NCBI GenBank assembly: GCA_964449775.1
Contig: CAYVBQ010000011.1
Coordinates: 1 to 64,000 of the forward strand
Origin: Fen-1258 sp964449775
GTDB taxonomy: Bacteria; Bacteroidota; Ignavibacteria; Ignavibacteriales; Melioribacteraceae
Length of the DNA stretch: 64,000 nucleotides
Direction: 5' to 3'
Positions 9,767 to 18,290 of this stretch are shown piece by piece. The position numbers and the translations under genes were made by a program. Position 1 is the stretch's first letter. Each line of letters begins with the position of its first letter. A model generated the notes under the pieces. That model ran no database searches. It worked only from the letters and a program-made list of their open reading frames with translations, and was not told where the DNA came from.

Positions 9767-10085
9767 TTAATTGTCACTCAGTAATTGAGATATCTTAAAC
9801 GAAGATATAAAACTTCCAATAAATCCTAATGAGATACCAATCACAGGGATTTGGAAATTTAGAACATGAACCTCTATAATAAATTTAATGTTATTAAAAA
9901 CATTAGTCAATAAAATCAAAGTAATATTGTAACTCACCTTACGCAGAATTGTCATTCTGAACGGAGTGAAGAATCTCGACACCTTGATTTCAAACTGTTT
10001 TGAGATATTTCGCTCCGCTCAATATGACAATTACAATACTTTGCGTAAGGTGAGATTGTAAAACAAAAGAGTAAATAGAAATGAA
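9767..10085 (-). pseudogene. duplicated 3' fragment of ftsX, interrupted by a 122-bp element
   Basis: The bases from about 9778 to 9932 are nearly identical to the 3' end of the intact ftsX at 14926-15795 and encode the same C-terminal peptide (IPVIGISLGFIGSFISSF...). At 9933 homology is broken by an inverted-repeat element and resumes at 10062 (AACAAAAGAGTAAATAGA) exactly as in ftsX before fading near 10085. An open frame of 71 codons begins inside the element (9982) but has no ftsX N-terminus, so it is read as a remnant and not a gene. Confidence 0.9.
9933..10054. mobile_element. 122-bp MITE-like element, TTACGCA ends, 7-bp target duplication
   Basis: The ends are inverted: CTCACCTTACGCA at the left and TGCGTAAGGTGAG at the right. 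The direct repeat ATTGTAA flanks it (9926-9932 and 10055-10061). The intact ftsX copy shows the uninterrupted site with one ATTGTAA, which proves insertion. Inside is a common GTCATTCTGAACGGAGTGAA-type palindrome with inverted partner CGCTCCGCTCAATATGAC. No coding capacity. Confidence 0.9.
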
Positions 10086-10190
10086 CCTTCTGATCCGGAC
10101 GGAATTAATATCAATGGATTATTCGGGTTGTTTATTATTAAATTATGCACGGAATAAAATTATTTCTCCGTTCAATTATTTTGGACCATT

Positions 10191-11243
10191 ATGCAAATTA
10201 AATTGAAATATCTACTATTTATTTTATTCATCGCATCTGAATTTTTATTTAATCAAATAGTTGTCGCACAAAACGATACGACCGTAACAAATATTTCACA
10301 TGATTCAACCCATACTAACGATAGCTTAACGATTTATATTCCACTTCATGAATTCACTTATGCTGGTACCAGAAGATTCATGATTGACGGATCTATACCA
10401 TTAAGAAAAACAGTTTTCCGCCCGGTAAGAGCGAGTATTATCGGCGGAGTTTATTTGAGTATGCTGGTCGGAATTCATCTTCACCAACAACAAGCTTGGT
10501 GGAGCGGTAACAGAAGTAAATTTCATTTTAAGGAAGATTGGTCCTATGCTCTGCAAGTTGATAAGGCAGGTCATCTATTTGGAGGATATCTTACTTCGTA
10601 TTTTCTAAGTGAGGGATTATTGGCTTCCGGAATCAATTGGGACGATTCCAATATTTACGGTTCAATATTAGGTTTATTGTTTCAGACTTATGTTGAGACT
10701 GAAGACGGTTTTGCAAGGGATTGGGGTTTCAGTCCATCCGATTGGTATTTTGATGCCCTTGGTTCTATTTTTTTTCTCGCGCAGCATTATATTCCGGAAT
10801 TGCAGAATGTTACTCCTAAATGGCAATACGTGCCCTCAGAATGGACGGGCAAACCTGTAATAAGCCGACCGAGAACATTTATTGATGATTATAACAGCTC
10901 AACTTTCTGGTATTCTATAAAAGTAAATAATGTAATCCCACACAGTTGGCAAAAATATTGGGTACCTTGGCTAAATATTGCAGTTGGATATGGTGCCGAT
11001 GCTATTGATGCAGTAATCAATCCGAATGGACCGCCGGATCAACTGCCAACGAGAAGGTACGTTATAGGATTGGATTATGATCTTGTAGAATTGCTTCCAA
11101 ACGGAGGATCTTTTTGGAACTGGTTCAAACAAACTCTCAATTACATTAAACTGCCGTCTCCTGCAATTGAGTTTACATCAAAGAAGACTAGATTTTATCT
11201 TTTATATCCGTTCCAAATTAATTTAGGGGGAATTCGCTTTTAA
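10191..11243 (+). CDS. DUF2279 (YfiM-like) exported protein
   Basis: 350-residue protein with a signal peptide ending near VVAQN. The central part has the DUF2279 signature: DKAGHLFGGYL followed by ETEDGF and GFSPSDWYFDALGS. The family is widespread in Bacteroidota and uncharacterised; it is thought to be outer-membrane or periplasmic. The C-terminal half looks beta-rich and ends in an aromatic residue, consistent with a barrel. ATG 10191 has no clear ribosome site. A GGGATAAA hairpin follows the gene. Confidence 0.75.
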   Translation: MQIKLKYLLFILFIASEFLFNQIVVAQNDTTVTNISHDSTHTNDSLTIYIPLHEFTYAGTRRFMIDGSIPLRKTVFRPVRASIIGGVYLSMLVGIHLHQQQAWWSGNRSKFHFKEDWSYALQVDKAGHLFGGYLTSYFLSEGLLASGINWDDSNIYGSILGLLFQTYVETEDGFARDWGFSPSDWYFDALGSIFFLAQHYIPELQNVTPKWQYVPSEWTGKPVISRPRTFIDDYNSSTFWYSIKVNNVIPHSWQKYWVPWLNIAVGYGADAIDAVINPNGPPDQLPTRRYVIGLDYDLVELLPNGGSFWNWFKQTLNYIKLPSPAIEFTSKKTRFYLLYPFQINLGGIRF

Positions 11244-11256
11244 TGATTACTAACGA

Positions 11257-11297
11257 TTGGGATAAATGTAACTTTATCCCGACTTATTTTTATCGCA
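11257..11297 (+). terminator. possible terminator after the DUF2279 gene
   Basis: GGGATAAA (11259-11266) pairs perfectly with TTTATCCC (11273-11280), loop 6, followed by GACTTATTTTTA. The T-run is not immediate, so termination is moderately likely. Confidence 0.5.
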
Positions 11298-11354
11298 GAA
11301 ATAAATAAGTATGATTTATTTGTGCAATCAATGTCATTAATAATCCTATATAAA

Positions 11355-12221
11355 ATGCGAAAATATATTTTAATACTTTTTCTTTTTTCCAACTTAATCA
11401 TCTATCCGCAAGGACCAAATTTTCAATTCTCCTTTTTACCCCCGAGTTTACATTTTATGCCGCTAAAAGCAAATTTCCAGGAAGCAAGAATTGGCATATT
11501 ATACTTTCCGGATAACGCAAATCTAAAAATTGATATCGGCAACAATATCGATCTTTTAGGATTTTCATGGAAACAAGAGCAAATAAAACTAACTTTTGGA
11601 ATCGAGTTCATGGCATACGCGCTATCAACAAGTTTCCATGGTAGTAGACTTCAGATAGACGCATTAGATGGATTTTTTGGAGGAAATGCTTCGCTGTCAA
11701 AGGTGATCGACAACAATGCTTTACAGATGAGATTTAGAATTATTCACAACAGTGCACATTTTGTAGATGGGCATTATGATGTTGTCAAAAAAGAATGGAT
11801 GAATAATACAGAGCCAATACCGTTCACACGTGATTTCGGTGAGTTCACAATAGCAAATAAGTTAACCGGTACAAACTATTTACTTAGGTACTATGGAAGC
11901 ATTGCTTATTCAACTTTGGTGCGGCCCAGCACAATTGAAAAATATTCTTTTGCTGCCGGGTTTGAACTAAGTTCCAATAAAATTCTGGGGAAAGTTTTCT
12001 CAAAAGAGACAAATCTCTTTTGTGCTTATCATTTGAATATTCATGGCATTCCAAATTATGTCGCGGATAATCATCTAATATTGGGTATTAAATTTGGCGA
12101 TTGGGATTGCAAAGGTGTGGTTTTCTATCTTTCTTATTTTACAGGCAATAATTATTTCGGCGAATATTATTATCAGAAGATAAAAAAAATCGGGATAGGG
12201 TTTTTTATAGATTTTATATGA
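11355..12221 (+). CDS. exported protein, DUF1207-like, probable outer-membrane barrel
   Basis: Starting at ATG 11355 gives a clean signal peptide (MRKY..., hydrophobic core, cleavage near YPQG); an upstream GTG at 11322 would add 11 unlikely residues. The mature part begins LPPSLHFMPLKANFQEARIG, which resembles the DUF1207 pattern (a motif of the type FxPLxAdpxEa), and ends in beta strands with a terminal aromatic/Ile pattern (GIGFFIDFI). Function unknown. It follows the DUF2279 gene on the same strand but behind a hairpin, so co-transcription is uncertain. No clear terminator was seen before the convergent GT2 gene. Confidence 0.65.
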   Translation: MRKYILILFLFSNLIIYPQGPNFQFSFLPPSLHFMPLKANFQEARIGILYFPDNANLKIDIGNNIDLLGFSWKQEQIKLTFGIEFMAYALSTSFHGSRLQIDALDGFFGGNASLSKVIDNNALQMRFRIIHNSAHFVDGHYDVVKKEWMNNTEPIPFTRDFGEFTIANKLTGTNYLLRYYGSIAYSTLVRPSTIEKYSFAAGFELSSNKILGKVFSKETNLFCAYHLNIHGIPNYVADNHLILGIKFGDWDCKGVVFYLSYFTGNNYFGEYYYQKIKKIGIGFFIDFI

Positions 12222-12301
12222 GATCCAGAGTGCCAGTTGAAGAATTGAACCTGTAAGAATAATTATTGATATTTTATCAGAGAAACAAGTTCTAATTATA
12301 G

Positions 12302-13057
12302 TTAACGAATCTCTTCCCATGATTTTACAAATGATTTTTTAAATATCCAGGACGACATACTATTCACAAACCAATTAAAAAGAATCCTAGAATAGCCCCA
12401 TTTATAATATCTGCGTGGAGATTCATATACCACTACTTCTGAATCAAAAAATATTTTCCCCTGTCGTCTAATTCTTGTAAATAGCTCAAAATCTTCTCCG
12501 GCAACAATATCATCTTTATAACCACCTACTTTGTCATAAATATCTTTCCGAATTAATTGACACTCTCCTCTCGCCATACCAATGCCTGAAGAGTTTATAA
12601 AAGAGAAATAGATGTTGAGTAACGAACTGAAAGTTTTATCGACAGGTCTCTCTAATTCCGGATAAGACTTTATTTTACAAGTCATAGCCACATAATTGGA
12701 ATTGACAAATCTTGATTCGGCTGCTTCCAAAAATTTTTTAATATCTATTCTTACATCAGCATTGATAAAAAGTAGAATAGAGCCAGCAGCATACTTCGCA
12801 CCTTTACTTCTTCCAGCAGCAATTGTTTTAATTTCACCAGTTTCATAACACAAAAGTTTATCGCATTTGCTTTTTGAGATATCAATAGTTTTATCTATAC
12901 TCTCACTGTCAGAGACAATAATTTCATAATCATATTTAGCTTTGAGATACGGGTCGTTTAATGAATCTAACAAAGTCGGTAGAAGTTTTTCCTCATTTAA
13001 TGTCGGAATGATTATCGAGTATTTCAAATTAGTACCAGAAAATAATAAGAATTTCAT
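12302..13057 (-). CDS. family 2 glycosyltransferase
   Basis: GT-A fold sugar transferase of 251 residues. N-terminal SIIIPTLNEEKLLPTLL is the nucleotide-sugar binding start; IIVSDSESIDKT and the DxD-equivalent NADVRI lie around residues 45-100; VAGEDFELFTRIRRQG is the acceptor-side ED motif. A C-terminal amphipathic tail with KWGYSRILF may associate with the membrane. The donor cannot be told from sequence. It lies among polysaccharide genes but is separated from the Wzi-like gene by 176 non-coding bases. ATG 13057 is used; TTG 13027 would start right at the domain. Confidence 0.88.
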   Translation of the reverse strand: MKFLLFSGTNLKYSIIIPTLNEEKLLPTLLDSLNDPYLKAKYDYEIIVSDSESIDKTIDISKSKCDKLLCYETGEIKTIAAGRSKGAKYAAGSILLFINADVRIDIKKFLEAAESRFVNSNYVAMTCKIKSYPELERPVDKTFSSLLNIYFSFINSSGIGMARGECQLIRKDIYDKVGGYKDDIVAGEDFELFTRIRRQGKIFFDSEVVVYESPRRYYKWGYSRILFNWFVNSMSSWIFKKSFVKSWEEIR

Positions 13058-13233
13058 TCGGTGATTTTAGAATCCCCGGTTTCTGAAAATGCAATAAGTT
13101 AATTGTGCATTTCCCGTATTGTATTTTTAGAAAAAAAATTATTGAACCCAAAAGTAGCACCATTAAAACTGTCAGTATTTATCAACATCTTAATAATGAT
13201 TCTCTTCTAGTATCTCAATTTTCTAATAAGTGC

Positions 13234-14901
13234 TTAAAAATCAGTCGAAATAGTTAGATAGAAAAATTGATCCAAATAGTTCTTCGATAAGTGCTTATCG
13301 TTTATTAACCACGCCGTATAAGTTAGATCGATAAAATATTGCCTGATAGGTTCAAATCTTGTTTGAAAGGTTATGATGGTTCGATCTACTCGGTTACCGT
13401 CAAGGAAATACGCTTTAGCTAAATATAATCCTTTGCCAAAATTTATATCAGCACCATAATTTCTAACTAATTCTCCATTTGCATCATAAACTACACCTTC
13501 ACCCGTTCTTTGACGCTGAATTGTCAGAGTCGATTTAATTCGATTAGTAAACCAGTAATCTAATTTTAATGCAATTTCATCAGAGTTTGGCTTTAGTTTA
13601 TGACCGAGAGGCAATGACCAATGAGTATATTGAGTCATATTTGATTTGTGAGAGTATAAGAAAGGGTCAAGATGAGTAAACTCAAGAGATGCATTTAAAT
13701 CTGTAATCCCAAAAGGATTGGCATAAAAAATACCGAACTGCCATCCAAATCGGTTATTATTTGAAGCGGGTGCATCTTTTCCTATTAACGAAAAATCAAA
13801 ATCATCTATTAGAAATGAAGATTGAAATCCTACGTTCTTAAAGGGTAGAATTTCAATATCTAGCCCTATCATCGAGTTGCTCCTATTTTCTTTCTCAGCA
13901 GTAAGATCCGCAGAAAATAGAAAACTCACAGGATTGAGATAAGTAAAACTTATAGGACGGTTGGCAGTAATAACACTTTCAAAAACTCCCAGCCGGATTT
14001 TATCTGAAAGAGAAACGTCTAAACGATGTGCAATTATATTTTTTGATTCAAGAACTACACCTAAAGAATCACCGCGTAGATTCCCATAAAAGAATGAATA
14101 CTTAACACCTTTATAAGCCAAATCAATTTTTGCGTAATCGAAGGGAGCCGCATTTGTTGAAAGTAAAAGCTTATCAATATATCCGTAACCCAAAGTTATC
14201 GCCTCTCTTCCCATTGTTAAGGAGAAGGCACGGTTAGAGGATTCGAATCTCAAGTAACCTTCAAAAGATTCGAAATATTTCTCACTCAAAAATTTTAGTG
14301 TCGAACGTAATTTAGGATCGAATTGAGCCGTAACAATTCTTGAATAATTATCTCCATTGATTTGCTGCCCCGAAGATGCTCTCAAGTAAAATCCTATGTT
14401 TTGGTAAAGAGTCCCGCGCAGCCTGAATCCATACTCGCCTAATGTAATGGAAGTTTTATTGAAACTTTCCGATTCAAATATTCTATGAGATACAAATGCT
14501 GTCCCATCGAGAAAAAAAGAAGCATTACTGTCTGCATATGCGTAGAGATATTTATATCTATCGTCATTAAATATATTTTCAAATTCAAAATCAGATAGTA
14601 ATGAGAGCGATTTATTTAAACGTTTATTGAGATCGTAATCAAATTCGACTTTTAAATCATCTATAATTTTTCTTTCGGTCTCAGATAAATTTGGATTTGC
14701 ACTATCCAATTTCTTTAAGTAATCAACAACTGCACTCCGGCTGAGAGGTAAATTAGAGCTGTTGTAATTCGTAATAATATTTCTTAAAAATAAGGAATTA
14801 AAAAACCGATATGCTTTATGCGATGTAGGGACTAACTCAACTTGAGCATAAATATTAACTGAGAAAACGAATAAAAAAAAACTCCATCGGATAAATTTCA
14901 T
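13234..14901 (-). CDS. outer-membrane beta-barrel, Wzi-like capsule assembly family
   Basis: 555 residues with a signal peptide (cleavage near IYAQ). N-terminal residues 25-110 form a helical region with PLSRSAVVDYLKKLD and LSETERKIIDDL, typical of the Wzi-like proteins of Bacteroidota, which precede a long barrel. The remainder is rich in alternating aromatic strands (FGWQFGIFYANPFG, FTHLDPFLYSHKS) and ends with Phe. The family anchors capsule or exopolysaccharide at the surface. The gene ends just before a non-coding gap and begins 24 bases after the ftsX stop, probably in the same transcript. Confidence 0.75.
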   Translation of the reverse strand: MKFIRWSFFLFVFSVNIYAQVELVPTSHKAYRFFNSLFLRNIITNYNSSNLPLSRSAVVDYLKKLDSANPNLSETERKIIDDLKVEFDYDLNKRLNKSLSLLSDFEFENIFNDDRYKYLYAYADSNASFFLDGTAFVSHRIFESESFNKTSITLGEYGFRLRGTLYQNIGFYLRASSGQQINGDNYSRIVTAQFDPKLRSTLKFLSEKYFESFEGYLRFESSNRAFSLTMGREAITLGYGYIDKLLLSTNAAPFDYAKIDLAYKGVKYSFFYGNLRGDSLGVVLESKNIIAHRLDVSLSDKIRLGVFESVITANRPISFTYLNPVSFLFSADLTAEKENRSNSMIGLDIEILPFKNVGFQSSFLIDDFDFSLIGKDAPASNNNRFGWQFGIFYANPFGITDLNASLEFTHLDPFLYSHKSNMTQYTHWSLPLGHKLKPNSDEIALKLDYWFTNRIKSTLTIQRQRTGEGVVYDANGELVRNYGADINFGKGLYLAKAYFLDGNRVDRTIITFQTRFEPIRQYFIDLTYTAWLINDKHLSKNYLDQFFYLTISTDF

Positions 14902-14925
14902 AGAAACTTCCTTCTCATTTAGAAT

Positions 14926-15795
14926 TTATCTCTCTTCTAGCAATTGAGATATCTTAAACGAAGATATAAAACTTCCAATAAATCCTAATGAGATACCAAT
15001 CACCGGGATTAGAAAATTTACTACATGAACCTGTATTATAAAATTAATAGTATTAAAAACTTTAGTCAATAAAATCAAAGTAATATTGTAAAACAAAAGA
15101 GTAAATAGAGATGAAATAATTCCTATTAAAAGACCATTTAGAATGATCGGTATTTTCATTGCCTTGATTTGAGCGCCGACCAATTTCATAGTGAAGTAGA
15201 GATTTCTATTTCCGAACATTTGGATCTTATTATTACTATAGACAAGATAGATAGATAAAAGTATTAATGTGAACGATAAAATATATATAATCGATCTGAA
15301 TGATTTAAGAAGACTCAGGATGCGGATCACAGTCTTGTAATCATATACCACATCATCAACACCTCTGATTTTTTTGAATTGATCTGAAAATTGCTCAATA
15401 TTTTTCTCATCAAGCGGATTTGGTTGAAATTTAACTATCAATGAGCTTGGTAGGGGATTCTGCTCAATAACTTTGCGAAAATCTTCACCGGTTTCGGTTA
15501 AAAACTTTTTTATCGCTTCAGATTTACTAATAAATTCCACAGATAGTACACCGGACATACTTCTAATTTTATCTTCAATGAATTGAATCTCAGTCTCACC
15601 CATTGAATCTTCTAAATAAACATTTATCTCAATTGAACGTTTTATTCTATCACTGAGTGTATTTGCACTGAACACCAGAAAGCATGAAACTGTGGTAAGC
15701 ATAACCGCTATAGTTGTAATGGTAATCGTTATTATTGTTGCAAAGGATGATCTTTGGAATATTCTAAAAGTTTCTTTTAAATAAAATAAAATCAT
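14926..15795 (-). CDS. ftsX: cell division protein FtsX
   Basis: Integral membrane partner of the FtsE ATPase that activates peptidoglycan hydrolases at the septum. First membrane helix near residues 22-44, then an extracytoplasmic domain (about 50-165) with INVYLEDSMGE and GVLSVEFISKSEA, then three helices near 165-190, 215-240 and 258-280. GAGG precedes the ATG by 5 bases. ftsE is not in the window. The last 60 codons are duplicated at 9767-10085. Confidence 0.93.
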   Translation of the reverse strand: MILFYLKETFRIFQRSSFATIITITITTIAVMLTTVSCFLVFSANTLSDRIKRSIEINVYLEDSMGETEIQFIEDKIRSMSGVLSVEFISKSEAIKKFLTETGEDFRKVIEQNPLPSSLIVKFQPNPLDEKNIEQFSDQFKKIRGVDDVVYDYKTVIRILSLLKSFRSIIYILSFTLILLSIYLVYSNNKIQMFGNRNLYFTMKLVGAQIKAMKIPIILNGLLIGIISSLFTLLFYNITLILLTKVFNTINFIIQVHVVNFLIPVIGISLGFIGSFISSFKISQLLEER

Positions 15796-15801
15796 GTGAC
15801 C

Positions 15802-16296
15802 TCAGAAATTAGATTCATCAATCCAGCGGAGAATTTTCCATTTATTGTTTTCTTTAGCCAGAGTTAAATTAACTCTTCCGTCAATATAAATAATATCTGT
15901 TGGATTAAATGTAATGGTTAGATTAAAACTTCTTACAATGTGTGATGAATCACCGGAAATCGAATTAATATTATTCCAAATTAAATCTAATCTCTGAGAA
16001 TTTTGAAATAGACCACTACATGTTGTCATCTCTTCCTCTCTTCCCCATGACTTATCTTGACCAGCTTCGTAATCTCTGTAGCTAAAAGTAAAATCCTTAT
16101 GAATAAATTGGCTATAAATTAAAGTGTCTTTAAATGTATACGCGTATTGAAAATTTTGAAAAACACCGTCAACATTTAATTGATCACTAATCAATCCCTT
16201 TGCCCCTCCGAGTGTTTCATCAATTTTGGGGGCAAACGGATTAACACAACCGACAAGAGTAATTAAGGCAAATCCGAAGGAAAGAATGCTTTTAAT
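15802..16296 (-). CDS. small lipoprotein with apparent ATT start codon
   Basis: 164 residues if read from ATT at 16296. That frame gives a complete lipoprotein signal: Lys-Ser, hydrophobic core, lipobox LVGC at residues 14-17. GGGAGG sits 4 bases upstream inside the previous gene, and the ATT overlaps the previous stop (ATTAA). Starting at the next standard codon (TTG 16194) would delete the signal peptide and has no ribosome site. The mature part is an SnoaL/NTF2-like size with FSYRDYEAGQDKSWGREEE and a C-terminal KWKILRWID strand resembling the paralogous upstream lipoprotein (WVIVEWRDF). Function unknown; it lies 6 bases before ftsX. Confidence 0.7.
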   Translation of the reverse strand: MKSILSFGFALITLVGCVNPFAPKIDETLGGAKGLISDQLNVDGVFQNFQYAYTFKDTLIYSQFIHKDFTFSYRDYEAGQDKSWGREEEMTTCSGLFQNSQRLDLIWNNINSISGDSSHIVRSFNLTITFNPTDIIYIDGRVNLTLAKENNKWKILRWIDESNF

Positions 16297-16963
16297 ATAG
16301 CCTCCCTTTTAATTCGCTCCAACTTAATGAATTCCCAATTGCGAAATCACGCCATTCAACAATAACCCATTGCGGTGGATTTCTTTTATCCAGAAATATT
16401 TTGAATTCACCTCTCCCTTTATAAACTCCATTGATGTTTTGATCATTTGCAGAGAGAGATAAAATATAATCATATTGATAAATTGCACTATCTCCGAACT
16501 GAGTTGTGGTAGTATTTGATAATTCAAATACAATTGAGTTACCCGTCTTTGATCGAGATTTCAGATTAACAAAGTTTTGCTTCTCCAGATCTAGATTCCA
16601 ATTATTAAGGATCGGGTACTGTGTGGTTGATGGAATAAATCTAAATTCTTTTTGAAGGAATGATGGATCGACAAAACATTGCATATAATTTTCAACCACT
16701 TTCTCTTGGAGTGCAGATTTCAAATTGCTAAATAAAATATCCGGTGACGTTGCCGGTATATTATTACTTGCAAGAGCATCCGGTTTTTCCGGATTGCGTG
16801 TCGTCAATAGATCGCAAGAAGTTATACCAATTATCAAGAAAACAAAAATTAGGGCATCTCTAATAACTTCAAAAACTAATCTGTGAAAATCTGTTTTTAT
16901 CCGTTTTATCTGTGTTCTATTTTTAAAAAAATAGTTTTTAGAGATACCCATTATCTTTTTCAT
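16292..16963 (-). CDS. lipoprotein with an element-derived insertion in its signal peptide
   Basis: 223 residues. Residues 1-4 (MKKI) and 39-50 (hydrophobic core ending in lipobox ITSC) would join into an ordinary lipoprotein signal; residues 5-38 are encoded by a 98-bp inverted-repeat element plus its 4-bp duplication. The mature part (from Cys50) contains LFSNLKSALQEKVVENYMQCF and ends with QWVIVEWRDF, an NTF2-like arrangement shared with the downstream lipoprotein. Start ATG overlaps the methyltransferase stop (ATGA). Whether the 36-residue positive n-region still allows export is unknown. Confidence 0.8.
   Translation of the reverse strand: MKKIMGISKNYFFKNRTQIKRIKTDFHRLVFEVIRDALIFVFLIIGITSCDLLTTRNPEKPDALASNNIPATSPDILFSNLKSALQEKVVENYMQCFVDPSFLQKEFRFIPSTTQYPILNNWNLDLEKQNFVNLKSRSKTGNSIVFELSNTTTTQFGDSAIYQYDYILSLSANDQNINGVYKGRGEFKIFLDKRNPPQWVIVEWRDFAIGNSLSWSELKGRLY
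16852..16949. mobile_element. 98-bp MITE (copy 1 of 3) inside a lipoprotein gene
   Basis: On the minus strand the element starts GGGTATCTCTAAAAACTA and ends TTATTAGAGATGCCC, whose complement starts GGGCATCTCTAATAA. Direct repeats ATTA (plus strand, 16848-16851 and 16950-16953) flank it. 98 + 4 = 102 bases is a multiple of three, and the element has no stop in the reading frame, so the host gene stays open. Confidence 0.88.
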
Positions 16964-17694
16964 TTTTGAAAAAATAAAATTAGTCTTTGCGATTTTTCCG
17001 CATTAAATATTGAGCCATCATAATCGCCAAATTCCTTGAAAAGATTAAATCCAATTTTCTCAAACTCAGAAACAATTTTTTCTTTTGAATAAAGCTGAAC
17101 TGATTCCAAATACGAGTTTTGCGTTAAGCCATTTTGGATTATTATTTGTTTTACTACCCTATTCCCTTGAATTTTTCTTCGCTCGATGATTTTTTTATTT
17201 TCATATTCATTAACAGTTTCAGGTATTAAATGATTCAAAATATAATTTGAATTGAGAAAATCGAGAACATAAAAACATTTCTCATTTAACAAATTATATG
17301 CTGCTCTAACAAAACTAAAATTCTCTTCGTCGCCGGGAAAGTAACCAAAACTTGTAAACAAATTTAGAATTAAGTCGAATTTTTTATGCAGAGAAATCTT
17401 TCTCAGATCACCGCAAAATAGATTAACGTCAACATTTTTTTTATAGGCATCTTGCTTAGCTAATCGAAGAAGAGATTTACTTAGATCAAATCCAACAACA
17501 TTATATCCTCTCGATGCAAGATTTATGGAATGCCTCCCGGCACCGCAAGCCGCATCAAGAACTGAAGCATTTTTAACTGGATTTGTTTCGGTCAATATTA
17601 ATTCTAATAATTTCTCTGCATCTTCATCATCTCTGTGTGGATATAAATTCAAATATTCATCAGAGCTAAACCAATCTTTATACCATTCTTTCAT
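16960..17694 (-). CDS. class I SAM-dependent methyltransferase
   Basis: 244-residue methyltransferase. Motif I VLDAACGAGRHS is at about residues 45-56, the acidic motif II GFDLS near 68-72, and LFCGDLRKI (motif III region) near 92-100; motif IV is LILNLFTSFGYF, which lacks the Asn-Pro-Pro-Tyr of nucleic-acid enzymes, so a small-molecule or protein substrate is more likely. It overlaps recR upstream and the lipoprotein downstream by 4 bases each (ATGA), so it is translationally coupled in the ybaB-recR operon. Substrate not determinable. Confidence 0.9.
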   Translation of the reverse strand: MKEWYKDWFSSDEYLNLYPHRDDEDAEKLLELILTETNPVKNASVLDAACGAGRHSINLASRGYNVVGFDLSKSLLRLAKQDAYKKNVDVNLFCGDLRKISLHKKFDLILNLFTSFGYFPGDEENFSFVRAAYNLLNEKCFYVLDFLNSNYILNHLIPETVNEYENKKIIERRKIQGNRVVKQIIIQNGLTQNSYLESVQLYSKEKIVSEFEKIGFNLFKEFGDYDGSIFNAEKSQRLILFFQK

Positions 17695-18290
17695 TGTATT
17701 GAGATTCTACCGATGAATGCACGACCAATAGTTGCAGAATCAGCATATTCCAAATCTCCGCCAATCGGAAGTCCACGAGCAATTCTTGATACTTTTATTG
17801 GTAAATCTTTTAACGTATTAATAAGATAAACCGAAGTTGCGTCGCCTTCCGAATTAGGATTGAGAGCCAATATTATTTCATTAATCTCTTTCGATTGCAG
17901 CCGTATAAGTAATTCTCTTATTTTTAGAGAATCCACCATTACACCAGCCAGGGGATTTAATACGCCGCCTAAAACGTGGTATAACCCGTTATACTCATTT
18001 GTCTTTTCTATCGCAATTACATCGCTGGCATCCTCAACAACACACATCAAACTTCGATTACGTTTAGTGCTGGAACAAATTTCACATTTTTCTTCGGTAG
18101 AGATATTAAAACAGACTTCACAAAATCTAATTTTCTCTTTCAACTCAATTATTGATTTAACCAATGAATCAACAGATTGTTTCTCACTTTTTAATATATG
18201 AAGTGCGAGACGTTGCGCTGTTTTATTACCGATGGAAGGAAGTTTGCTCAATTCATCAATTGCTTTTTGTAATGGCTCTGCTATTAACAT
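17691..18290 (-). CDS. recR: recombination mediator RecR
   Basis: 199 residues, the normal length. It contains the helix-hairpin-helix start (LSKLPSIGNKTAQRLALH), the C4 zinc finger (CEVCFNISTEEKCEIC, about residues 57-72) and the Toprim domain (LMCVVEDASDVIAIE; LALNPNSEGDATSVYL), and ends with ARGLPIGGDLEYAD. RecR acts with RecO to load RecA at ssDNA gaps. It starts directly after the ybaB stop and overlaps the methyltransferase start. Confidence 0.97.
   Translation of the reverse strand: MLIAEPLQKAIDELSKLPSIGNKTAQRLALHILKSEKQSVDSLVKSIIELKEKIRFCEVCFNISTEEKCEICSSTKRNRSLMCVVEDASDVIAIEKTNEYNGLYHVLGGVLNPLAGVMVDSLKIRELLIRLQSKEINEIILALNPNSEGDATSVYLINTLKDLPIKVSRIARGLPIGGDLEYADSATIGRAFIGRISIQ

Noticed and set aside
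9767..9982. 71-codon open frame as a real small membrane protein
   Set aside because: Its start lies inside an inserted repeat element and the rest copies the tail of ftsX.
12075..12320. Minus-strand open frame of 81 codons with hydrophobic stretches
   Set aside because: It overlaps the 3' ends of two well-supported genes and only the 80-base gap is free; no ribosome site or family pattern.
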